DNA of 27,659 nt from the NCBI GenBank assembly GCA_003427395.1, contig BFEA01000793.1:203641-231299 (forward strand), written 5' to 3'. The translations under genes and the position numbers were made by a program. The DNA comes from Chara braunii (taxonomy: Eukaryota > Streptophyta > Charophyceae > Charales > Characeae). How positions within the stretch are numbered: the first letter of the stretch is position 1; every line of letters starts with the position of its first letter. Positions 19,490 through 27,659 of this stretch are shown here, one piece after another. Below the pieces are notes generated by a model, which worked only from the letters and a program-made list of their open reading frames with translations, did no database searches and had not been told where the DNA came from.

Positions 19490-20519
19490 CACCTCGGACC
19501 AGTTGAGACTAACGTGGGACCCATGGATTTTTTGTGGAGTGTGTGCAGCTCGCCGTTTTCACAGTTAGGCCCACCCCGTGTGAGACGTTCGAGTGGAGAG
19601 TGAATCGAGACAATTGGTCAGTTGGGACTTACCTCGGGACTGCGGGCTTCTTTGGCGACGAGTGTATTTTACTTGGTTTTCTTGAGTGAGCCAGACATTT
19701 GACACCAGTTCACTCAAGGTCAGTTGATTGACTCGGATTCCTTTTCACACCTGTGTGAACGCACACTTTACTTGACCCTGTTTGTTTTGAACGTTCAAAA
19801 GAAAAGGTTGAGTGAAGCGTATGCGGTTATGCATGTGAAAAAGTGGGATCTGACGGGAGTACGGGTCGCTGGATTTTCTGGACCTATGGTTGTTTTTGTG
19901 TGTGCAGGTAGGTCGAAGGATGCTTGGAAGGAAGACTGATTATGCCTGTTCGAGAAAAGGAAAAATGATTGTTCTACTTTTACTTCTTACCTTCAGGCAT
20001 GACAAAAATGATTCGTTGTTTTGAAAAACGTTATTTTTTTGCGTACTGTAAAACGAATTTGATTGAAAGAAAGCAAATAAGGTCAAACGAACTTGATTTT
20101 TTTCTCCGAGGATTGACCCTTTCTATCCCGAATGACCTGATCTACCTATATCTGTCCAAATGGTTTTCATTCTCTTATCTCCTTCTGTTTCTTTTCGTCC
20201 AAGTTACTCTGAACTTAGGAAAACTGAGAATATTTGATGGCTACTTGCACTGGACACATCCTCTATTTGAAGGAAGCATCTGGGGCGGGGGTTCATTGGT
20301 TTATGAGCCGACCCTGTTATGGACCCTTAGTTGACCATTCTACATAGGGGTTCTTTGTCGATTCGATGGAGACGGCCCGATTTCTGAGATTCGAGTCTTA
20401 TGCTCGCACGAGGGGGAGGAGTAACCTAGATCACTTCCTAGAGGGAGAGGCGTGCAACACTTCAAGCAATGCACATGATCAAGAATCATTTGTAAAGCAA
20501 CTTGTCATCCAAAAAGATT
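19490..20519 (+). repeat. Left arm of a long (about 1 kb) diverged inverted repeat
   Basis: Read forward, this matches the reverse complement of about 21382-22390 across its length, with indels. Anchors include the exact 18-mer GTGCAGCTCGCCGTTTTC (19543-19560 against 22291-22308), TTCACTCAAGGTCAGT, TGAACTTAGGA, GGAAGCATCTGGGGCG, GGAGACGGCCCGA and CACTTCAAGCAATGCAC. A frame at 20366-20515 keeps 32 of 49 residues identical to a frame in the other arm, but a stop and frame change near 20334 break it here. Confidence 0.8.
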
Positions 20520-21381
20520 GTGAACGTATGAAGACGAGTGTATGCATTGCTCATCGGCCCCCACTTCAGCGAGGGCCCTCCCGGCCGCGTCACGCAGGAA
20601 AAACACGAAAAAGAAAACAAGGAGACAACTTAGGAATGACGCAAAATAATCCCGCGAGGCCGCCAAGACGGGTGCGTGGTCGCGTCGTCCCTTTGCCGCT
20701 CTAGCCGGGTGCGCCAGCTGTACATCCCGCGGTCCCCTACGACAGGATAGGTTCCCACGGGGCATAAGCTTGCCTTCCCTAAGGGGCTGTCACCACCCTT
20801 AGGGGCGTATCCCTACCGAGCTATCGACTCACGTGTGAAAGGTTTTACATGCAGTTGCAGAGGTGGGTCGGTCGAGGGCGTTTGCTCGATCGTTGTAGTA
20901 TAGATACGTTTGGTTAACGCCTAGTGGACCCGGGCGTCGTCCGTCCATTAGGGCGTTGATCTCCTAAGAACGAAGCATACGCCGGTCGACTAGGATGGTC
21001 TCAACCAAGCGTGAAACCCACAGTATCCTAGACCCTTTTACATATAACTCAAAAGAAATTTATAACACCCACATATATTTACATAATAAGGAATCGACCG
21101 CAGTCGATAGAAAAGTACGTTCATTCTGAACTAACAAACAAAATAGTTTGAATCATCACGCAATACATCCAATAGTACAATATGAAAATAAAACCCGACC
21201 ACCCCGGGTCGAACTCCACAAAACACTCGTGCAACCGCAAACAAGGAGTTGGCTACCGATAATAAAATTGATGCAGCTGACAAGGTAATCGACAGCCTTA
21301 GTTTTGACTTGATGAGACACGCTGCCGAAGTTATTTTAACCTACCGCCGACTTAAGACTAGACTTACATACCCATTTTCAT
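20520..21381. other. Centre of the long inverted repeat
   Basis: 862 bases without a recognised gene. A hairpin CCTAAGGGG...CCCTTAGGGG lies at about 20778-20805. The left half is GC-rich and the right half AT-rich. No transposase or reverse-transcriptase motif is visible in the short frames. Confidence 0.5.
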
Positions 21382-22390
21382 CTTATTGGATGACAGGTTG
21401 CTTTGCGGTTGATTCTTGATCAAGTGCATTGCTTGAAGTGATGCATGTCTCTCCCTTTAGGAAGTGGTATGGGGTACTCCTCCTCCTCACCCGAGCACAA
21501 AACTCGGATCTCAGAAGTCGGGCCGTCTCCACCGAATCGGCAAAGTACCCCCTGTAGAACGGTCCAATCTGGGTCGATAACAGGGTCGGCTCCTGAAGCA
21601 ACGAACCCGCGCCCCAGATGCTTCCTGGAGAGAGAACATGTGTCAACTACAAATAACTTTCAATTGTTCTCATTTCTCCTAAGTTCAGGGTAACTTGAAC
21701 AAAGAAAAATCAAAAGGGATAAATCATTAGAATCATTTAGACAGGAATAGGCAGATAAAGTCATTCGGAATAGATTCTGTTTCTGTTTTCAAAATTCCTT
21801 TTCTCTCGGCACTCATTAATTATCCTTCAGAAATAGCAAGCAAGTTCACCCAACTCACTGACAAAAGAAAAATGGTAAGGAGACGAAAATTCTCCGCCAT
21901 TTTATGAAATAGCATTTTGTCCCACTTTTATATATAGTCTTTTCACTCACCTGCACACCATGCAGATAACACAATCAAAAGAAGACAAGCAAAGTCCCAC
22001 TACTCACGTCAGACCCACCTTTTCACTCATGCATGACGCCGACAACCCAACTCAACCTTTTCTCCTGAACATTCAAAGCAAAAGGGTCAAGCAATGTGTG
22101 GGTGCATACGGGTGTGAAGGGAGTCTGAGTCGTTCACTGACCTTGAGTGAAGTGGTGCCGAAGAAGCGTCCTGGCTCAATCAAGAAAGCCAACCAACAAG
22201 CCGTGTGTGCCGCTGAAAGTTGTAGTCTCGAGGAAAATCCTGATCAAACCACCTCTCACTCGCACGCCTCATCTGCGGTAACCCAAGCATGAAAACGGCG
22301 AGCTGCACGCATCCCAGAAAAAACACTAAATCTGGTACCACCTCAGTCCTAACTGGTCCTAAGCGGTCCCAGATGGTCCCACGCGGTTCT
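21382..22390 (-). repeat. Right arm of the long inverted repeat
   Basis: This is the inverted counterpart of 19490-20519. It carries an 87-codon open frame on the minus strand (21646-21383) that is interrupted in the left arm, so this arm may be the less decayed copy. A TATA-like CTATATATAAAAG reads on the minus strand at 21938-21926. Candidate explanations are long terminal inverted repeats of a Mutator-like or foldback element, or two LTR-type copies inserted head to head. Confidence 0.8.
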
Positions 22391-22849
22391 AGGTGATCCC
22401 ATGCTGTCAAACACTTCGTCGAATGACTACAGAGTCGAAAACCGCTTCCACCACACTTCTCAAAAAAATAAAACCGGTGCTGAATCTCAAAACCGCATGC
22501 GTCGAGACCACCGCAAATGATCGTTCGCGTCCCACGTCAGTCCCAACTGAACCCAGACAGTCCCAAATTGCCGCAAGTGTTGGGTAGTCCCAACTACAAA
22601 ACATTTATCTCATGTGCCGCATAAAAAAATAAAAAAATAAAACCCGCCAGTCGCGCTCAGATTTCATACCGTAGCATGTCGTCAACGGCCACCATGTCAC
22701 GCTGCTGCTGCCGTACACACCAATGGTAACAGACCTTCACCAAGAAAAGCAGACGCTGCGCGATAACAAAAAACCTTTCAGCGCCGTAAAAAAAAACTAC
22801 ACTGCCGCGCCGCACGTCCCACCGTCGTGTCGCAACTTCACTGTCATGC
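22391..22849. other. Intergenic, degraded edge of the 38-bp minisatellite
   Basis: Includes GGTCCCA/GTCCCAACT-type words that echo the outer flank of the inverted repeat, then increasingly minisatellite-like sequence with A-runs. No gene recognised. Confidence 0.45.
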
Positions 22850-23205
22850 CGAGCTCTCGTCGGAAAATGGCAGCACGTCGTCACGCCGTGCCCCGTAAAA
22901 AAAAGAAAATGCCAGCGCTCCGTCGTGCCGTATCACCATAAAAAAAAACGGCAGCGCTTCGCCGTGTCGTACCATCTTAAAAAAATGGCAGCGCTTTGCA
23001 GTGCCGTACCACCGTAAAAAAGACGGCGGCGCTTCGCTGCATCGTACCACCGTAAAAAAAAAATGGCATCGCTTCGCCGTGCCGTACCACCGCAAAAAGA
23101 TGGCGGCGCTTTGCCGTGACGTACCACCGCAAAAAAGACGGTTGCGCTTCGCTGTGCTGTACCACCGTAAAAAATTGGCAGCGCTTCACCGCGATGTATT
23201 ACCGT
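22850..23205. repeat. Minisatellite of about 38 bp (CGTACCACCGTAAAAAA...GGCAGCGCTTCGCCGTGC)
   Basis: CGTACC starts (CGTATC in the first, CTGTACC in the last) occur at about 22929, 22968, 23005, 23043, 23083, 23120 and 23158, periods 37-40 bp. Length variation lies in the A-run of each unit. The non-A part GGCAGCGCTTCGCCGTGCCG is moderately conserved. Further decayed units extend leftward to about 22650 and rightward to about 23280 (GTGCCGTGAAAACGGCAGCG twice). The Trp-Tyr-Gly-rich minus-strand frames are translations of this repeat. Confidence 0.88.
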
Positions 23206-23339
23206 GCCGTGAAAACGGCAGCGTCACTCTTCGAAACAAAGTGTCGCCGGTGTGCCGTGAAAACGGCAGCGTCACCCCTCAGAATAAAGGTGTCGCACCG
23301 ACGCCACGGTATTTCGGCAGCACAACCCCACCACTTCAA

Positions 23340-23850
23340 TAGGAAAAAAAAAAGTGTGTTAACACTAAATTTTAACGGAGACCTTTGTGTATAACATCAA
23401 ATTTTAATCAGTTTATAAATTGTTTATCATCATGTTCATGTTGATAATCATGAAAGGGGTTAGCCTATATTTATAATCAATGGTCCAACCGGATCTCATT
23501 GTTTGACCCTTTTTTAACTGTTTACAAACAGTTCATCAACTGTTTATCTTCTCTCCCATTTGTTGAAAACCTGTTGATAAACTGTTGAAATCATGTTGAC
23601 ATCATGTTCAAATCATGTTGAAATCCAGTGTTGGTGGTGATGTTGCAAAATTATGCAAAAAACGGTTAGAAAATTGTTTCAACTTTTAATATAGGGATTA
23701 TGTTGAGAGTGGGATAAATTGTCTTGAGTGTGTTGTCGGCATTTGTGTCATAGAAGCTAATTTTTTTTTTTTTTTTTTTTTGCCAACCCTTAACAAAGTT
23801 TTTTTTTCTCTATAGATTTAAGTTTAATTTTGTCTCTCTTTTGTCTTCTC
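23340..23850. other. AT-rich intergenic DNA with 11-bp tandem repeat
   Basis: Contains four units of TGTTGAAATCA/TGTTGACATCA type (about 23582-23627), a short palindrome AACTGTTTACAAACAGTT (about 23516-23533) and a T-run of about 23 (near 23759-23781). No gene recognised. Confidence 0.6.
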
Positions 23851-24305
23851 TCTCTCTCTGTGTGTATATATATATATATATATACGTACATATACGTATA
23901 GTCAAACAGAGTCGTCTGGTAAACCGTAGACAGAAAGGAAGAAAAAGACAACAAACGAGGAGTTGTGACAAACTACTTCCTCGGAGTTTCACCTATTCAT
24001 CAGGAGGCTGATATATCTTACAAGAAAAAAACATGAGATGTCTTTGAACAAGAAAATGAGAAGTGGTTGGTAGGTGCATAGTAAAACAAAGCCAATTAAT
24101 ATCTGCAAAGGCAAATTCATATGCACCTACCGACCACCTCTTTGTTTGTTGTGCGATCTTAGGAAAACAACATTTAATTTATATCAGACTCTCTCTCTCT
24201 CCTTTGAAAACTTCATTTTTGTAAACTTTCGTTTCTGTACATGGAAAACCATGAAGGTTTTTGCATTTTCATGAATAATTATCGATATGACTGTAGTCAA
24301 CAATG
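23850..24305. repeat. Direct duplication of about 450 bp, copy A
   Basis: Order: CT/GT/TA simple sequence; GTCGTCTGGTAAACCGTAGA; a block with GAGTTGTGACAAACTACTTC; AGGAGGCTGATATATCTTAC; a 19-bp-arm hairpin; TTGTTTGTTGTGCGATCTTA; CATGGAAAACCATGAAGG; TCATGAATAATTA. The same order recurs in copy B at about 24450-24996. No coding frame. The minus strand of the AGGAGGCTGA block shows the hammerhead-like core described in the findings. Confidence 0.88.
24062..24138. other. Hairpin H1 (GGTNGGTAGGTGCATA family, 39-nt loop)
   Basis: The left arm 24062-24080 pairs with 24120-24138 (one internal G/T-type mismatch plus the end base). The loop is 39 nt. Same family as H2-H4. Confidence 0.8.
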
Positions 24306-24450
24306 CAATTCTTTGTATTTTAGATAGCATGACACAAAAAAACAACATAAAAACGCGTAACTATAATAAAAAAAAAAAAATCCTTCATTAAGATAAGGAC
24401 ACATTTTTTATCAATTTTTACGTTTGGAATCATTGAATGCGTTTGTATCT

Positions 24451-24515
<65 letters not shown>

Positions 24516-24643
24516 GTGTGTGTGTGTGCGTGTGTATGTGTTTGTGTATGTGTGCATATATATACTCAAAGAGAGTTGTCCGGTAAACCATAGGCATAGA
24601 GGGAGAAAAGGATAATAAACGAGGGATTGTGACAAACTATTTC

Positions 24644-24667
24644 GTCAGATTTTCACCGACTCATCTG
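24644..24667 (-). ncRNA. Degenerate hammerhead-ribozyme-like core (low confidence)
   Basis: Read on the minus strand from 24667: CAGATGA, GTC, an 11-nt loop, GAC, then GAAA (24643-24640), then TAGTTTGTC. This follows the hammerhead layout CUGAUGA-stem II-GAAA-stem III-GUC, with a 3-bp stem II and a possible 3-bp stem III. The U of CUGAUGA is A here (catalytic core defect). Copy A has intact CTGATGA (24003-23997) but has lost the stem II GUC/GAC pairing and GAAA. No stem I is visible in either copy. Confidence 0.25.
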
Positions 24668-24723
24668 GAGGCTGATATATCTTACAAAAAAAAACTTGAG
24701 ATGTCTTTAAATAAAAAAATGAA

Positions 24724-24801
24724 AAGTGGTCGGTAGGTGCATAGTAAAACAAAGACGATCAATATCTACAAAGACAAATTTGTATGCACCTACCGACCAC
24801 T
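24724..24801. other. Hairpin H2 (perfect 19-bp stem, 39-nt loop)
   Basis: AGTGGTCGGTAGGTGCATA (24725-24743) is exactly complementary to 24783-24801. The loop 24744-24782 is 39 nt, identical in length to H1, H3 and H4. Confidence 0.85.
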
Positions 24802-24996
24802 ACTGTGTTTGTTGTGCGATCTTGGGAAAACAACATTAGATTTATATCAAACTCTCTACCTTTTTTTTTTTTTTTTTTTTTTTTTTTCCCTCTCTCTCTC
24901 CCCTTTGAAAACTTTGGTTTATGTACATGGAAAACCATGAAGGTTTTTATGTTGTCATGAATAATTACTGTTATGTTTGTAGTCTGCAATGCACCC

Positions 24997-26214
24997 ACCC
25001 ACGCACCCACCCACATTAGATACCATCCAAATAATCGGGAGTGAAATCGAGAAGTAGTCCAGATAGTCATGTGTCAAGCACAGAGCACAATGCACCAAGA
25101 TGTCATCCAAATAAGAGCAATACAATGAACTCGTATGTCAATGTCAACGCTCTCTGGCCTCACCAACACAGTATTAGTTGTCACTCCTACTTATTTGTTC
25201 CTAACGCCCAGCCTACACTTTCAGCCTATCTACGTCTGCCTACGTTCTTGCAACCAGATCACATCGAAGTTGAAGACCAATGTACGTGATGTCATCAAAA
25301 TGCCGAGCACCAGCAAACACCAAGTACGTTCTCTTTCCTCCTCTGATCACACCCTGTCTCCCATCTTCATGCGCCTCGTATCTAAAAACGACCATCGTCA
25401 TCACCTGCTACCCGCACGCACAGCCCGGTTATTAGCGTCGTGCGCCCGCTACCACTGCAGCGCCCTCTCACCTCTTGTGCCCATGTGCGCTTAGCCTGTC
25501 TGCTTAGCGCAGTGTCGCACAGCAAAGCAACAACGTGGCAATGCCTGCTTAGACCAGAATGTCGCGCACCTAAGCTCACACTTTCCTATATGGAAAGTGC
25601 GCCTTGCCGCTGACCGGAACTGGGTCTGGCGTGGAAGGGCCAGTAGCTTCAAATTGGCCCAAAGTGTCTGCGCCTCAGGCCTAGTTTCAAACACTGCTCC
25701 AGGCCTCATGCAGCTGGGCACGTCCAGGTAACCCTCTAGCCTCCAAGTGTTTGCCGCATTCTCATTGGCCCGTGGTAGATGTGTGACGACAATGCTGCAT
25801 TGTCATTGGTCCACTGCCACTACGTCCTGTGTCGGCCTCCCATTACGTGTGCAGAGGGTGCAACTAACTAAGCCCTGGGCTCAATTGTACAACGCAACTG
25901 TTGCTTCTGGAATGAGCCACAAAAGGTTCACGTTGTTCTGTAACCAACTGACATGTGGCAACTGTCTGATACCCCATATACGAAAAATATTAAAAATAGG
26001 TCTTTCGTGGATGTACAGATCCGCCTTCACTTAGGGCGGGCACGAGGCTTGCTGGGGCCACAACCAACAACATTTGCATGCCTGAGAAGGTCCTTGTTCA
26101 ACTTCTTGTTTTACAGTCTCATCGTCCTGCAGAAATAACATGCACATTTCATAGCAAAACAAAACGAGACACCAATGAAAATGAACAACGTCAGCACTGC
26201 TAGCTGTTTTTCTT
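24997..26214. other. Intergenic, no supported gene
   Basis: Mixed-composition DNA. Several frames of 60-120 codons occur on both strands without recognisable domains or mutual support. ATCCAAATAA recurs (about 25026 and 25105) and (A/T)CATTGG CCAAT-type words occur near 25763 and 25805. Confidence 0.5.
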
Positions 26215-26340
26215 TCTCGTTGATATCGTATCTTTAATACACTATATAAATTACACTTATACACTGAAAAACAATATTCTCGTTGATATCGTATCTTTAA
26301 TACACTATATAAATTACNNTTATACNTTGAAAAACAATAT
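26215..26340 (+). repeat. 63-bp tandem duplication containing N bases
   Basis: TCTCGTTGATATCGTATCTT starts at 26215 and again at 26278, and the two 63-bp units are identical apart from ambiguous bases in the second. Further single N occur at 26368 and 26375. The exactness plus N content suggests an assembly or gap-closing artefact as readily as a real duplication. Confidence 0.85.
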
Positions 26341-26569
26341 TAGAGAGAGACAGTCGGGAGGAATCTANGAATTTNAGGTTGGATGCATCAAGTGCAGCGA
26401 TATTAGTGAGAATCTATTGAAAAATAGTCCTTCATTTCGGATAATCTATCAAACACTTATTTCATTTTACATGTTAGTGTATGTTTATATATTTGTGACA
26501 AATAAACATCCAAATAGCAAAACCTTTCAAAATAAAGTCAGCGCTTCTAAACATGTGTTCCGTAGGGAA

Positions 26570-26640
26570 GGTCGATAGGTGCATACTCCATTAACACTAG
26601 ACGCATAGATTGTACAAAAATTAATATGCACCTACCGACC
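26570..26640. other. Hairpin H3 (GGTCGATAGGTGCATA, 39-nt loop)
   Basis: The left arm 26570-26585 pairs with 26625-26640, one mismatch in 16. Loop 39 nt. Confidence 0.8.
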
Positions 26641-26929
26641 ATTAGGAAAATAAAATTAACAGATTACTATTTTCTTAGTGTAATCTTCATGTACATACAT
26701 TTTTGTTCAGTGATTGTGGATAGGTCGCACCCCCAAACCCCCAGCGCGGGCACATACACACACCATGCACGTAAGCCGCATTTTTTTTTCCAAATTTTTT
26801 TGTGTGTATATGTATCTGGGACAATGACATAAAACAATGATACAATTTAAGAAACACACACACACACACACACACACGTAACTTTTCAAAATAAGGTCAA
26901 CATTTCCAAAATAAGTGTCACTTAGGAAA

Positions 26930-27000
26930 GGTCGGTAGGTGCCTACTACATTGTCGCTAAACGCATCGATTGTGCAAAAATTAATATGCACCTATCGACC
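26930..27000. other. Hairpin H4 (GGTCGGTAGGTGCCTA, 39-nt loop)
   Basis: The left arm 26930-26945 pairs with 26985-27000, two mismatches in 16. Loop 39 nt, its right half almost identical to that of H3 (GCAAAAATTAA against ACAAAAATTAA). Confidence 0.78.
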
Positions 27001-27405
27001 ATAGAAAATGAAACTATACCAGATTACTATTTGGACAGTATGATCTCTATGTTCCCATATATTTCACTTCCTTGACTATTGGTAAGTTGCCCTCCGGCCC
27101 CCGACGCCCCCGACCACGCACACATTATGTTTTTTTTAATGGAACTATTTTATTTATTCATTAATTCACTGACTGTGGGGGAGTAGGCCCCCCCCCCCCC
27201 CCCCCCTTCCCCCCAACACACACACATACAGCCCGTGTACGTATGTCGCACTTTGTTTATTTTTTTCAACTTGTAATCTGTGAGTATACATTTGTGACAA
27301 TGATATAATTTCCTGAAATACGTGGATAGGAAAAACTTAAAAAATGAGGTCAATACTTTGAAATCGGTGGGGGCAGGAATCGTCGGCCCCCGTTCCCTCC
27401 CTCAC

Positions 27406-27570
27406 ATGAACACTCCCCCCCCCCATGTCTCCCGGTTTCCTCCTCCGCACAACGGCTCCCTTCGCCGTCATCGTTTGTCGATTGCAACTCCGACGATTCC
27501 CGCCAACGCCGCCATCGCCCGCCACCGACAACCATCACGATCCCCTGCCATCGCCAAGGTAAGCGGGTTA

Positions 27571-27659
<89 letters not shown>
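27406..27659 (+). CDS. Possible partial first exon running off the window (very tentative)
   Basis: From the ATG at 27406 the plus-strand frame stays open to the window end, through GC-rich sequence and then (GA)n. A consensus-like donor AAG/GTAAGC lies at about 27555-27561, which would end an exon of about 50 codons. The Pro/Ala/Arg-rich translation has no recognisable motif, and GC-rich DNA yields chance open frames, so this is only a hint of a gene to the right. Confidence 0.15.
27571..27659. repeat. (GA)n microsatellite at window end
   Basis: About 43 GA units reaching the last base; true length unknown. Reverse complement of the (CT)n that opens the window. Confidence 0.97.

Larger units (their letters stand above)
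24450..24996. repeat. Direct duplication, copy B (expanded by microsatellites)
   Basis: Same module order as copy A with about 15-20% visible substitutions. It is lengthened by a (TATC)n run (about 24463-24514), a GT run and a T-run (about 24861-24887). The hairpin H2 in this copy is perfectly paired. Confidence 0.88.
26460..27360. repeat. Diverged tandem repeat of about 330-360 bp, two full and one partial unit
   Basis: Module order per unit: GTGACAAT(A)-type stretch, AAAATAAGGTCA, hairpin, AGATTACTATT, ATGTTC/ATGTAC, (T)GACT(A/G)T(T)GG then a C-rich block, then CACACA(C)AT and GTATGTCGCA. Unit 1 spans about 26460-26800, unit 2 about 26803-27140, partial unit 3 about 27141-27360 (C-rich block first, no hairpin seen). 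C-run (about 27188-27206) and CA-run (about 26853-26876) expansions vary between units. Confidence 0.7.

Noticed and set aside
22844-23342. Repeat-containing small proteins (WYGTAKRCHFF-type units)
   Set aside because: They are translations of the 38-bp minisatellite, present in several frames and on both strands.
25135-26034. Frames of 76-119 codons around 25135-26034 as genes
   Set aside because: No domain, no splice or codon support, and overlapping frames on both strands.

Overview
This is eukaryotic nuclear DNA, most likely from a streptophyte (land-plant or charophyte lineage). The evidence is one long ORF ending in a C4C4 (NOT4-type) RING finger and carrying a lysine/arginine motif that I recall from a plant RING family. 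The rest is AT-rich or low-complexity intergenic DNA with MITEs, a tRNA-derived SINE-like repeat, G-box palindromes and very many (GA/CT)n tracts. Chara braunii or a similar repeat-rich streptophyte alga would fit, but that is inference. Both window ends lie inside (CT)n/(GA)n tracts and there are internal N runs, so the window may be a whole short scaffold broken at microsatellites.

Layout. 1-2088: microsatellite-rich DNA with no supported gene, downstream of the RING gene. 2089-5853 (minus strand): the only well-supported protein gene, about 1254 codons, low-complexity except for a basic N-terminal motif and the C-terminal RING. 5854-6436: its upstream flank, (CT)n blocks alternating with a short unit that carries a CACGTG G-box seven times. 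6437-13300: gene-poor DNA with microsatellites, a 46-bp minisatellite, three imperfect palindromic elements with arms of about 35-44 bp, a GA/CT cruciform candidate, and two neighbouring PIF/Harbinger-like MITEs with TAA/TTA target duplications. 13300-16700: AT-rich, no recognised gene.

16700-19100 is the strangest part. It has isolated stem-loops, a tandem tRNA-related SINE-like repeat (A and B boxes at exact tRNA spacing), then about 1.1 kb packed with roughly 17 different short hairpins, several of them mutually exclusive. 19490-22390 is a long inverted repeat with diverged arms of about 1 kb around an 860-bp centre. 22850-23200 is a minisatellite of about 38 bp. 23850-25000 is a direct duplication of about 450 bp, each copy holding a 39-nt-loop hairpin and, on the minus strand, a degenerate hammerhead-like core. 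26460-27360 holds diverged tandem repeats with two more hairpins of the same family, again with 39-nt loops. The window ends with a possible exon/donor site running into (GA)n.

There is no operon-like organisation. The RING gene stands alone and the remainder looks like accumulated non-autonomous mobile elements and satellites. I could not run alignments, folding or database searches; every structure was read by eye.
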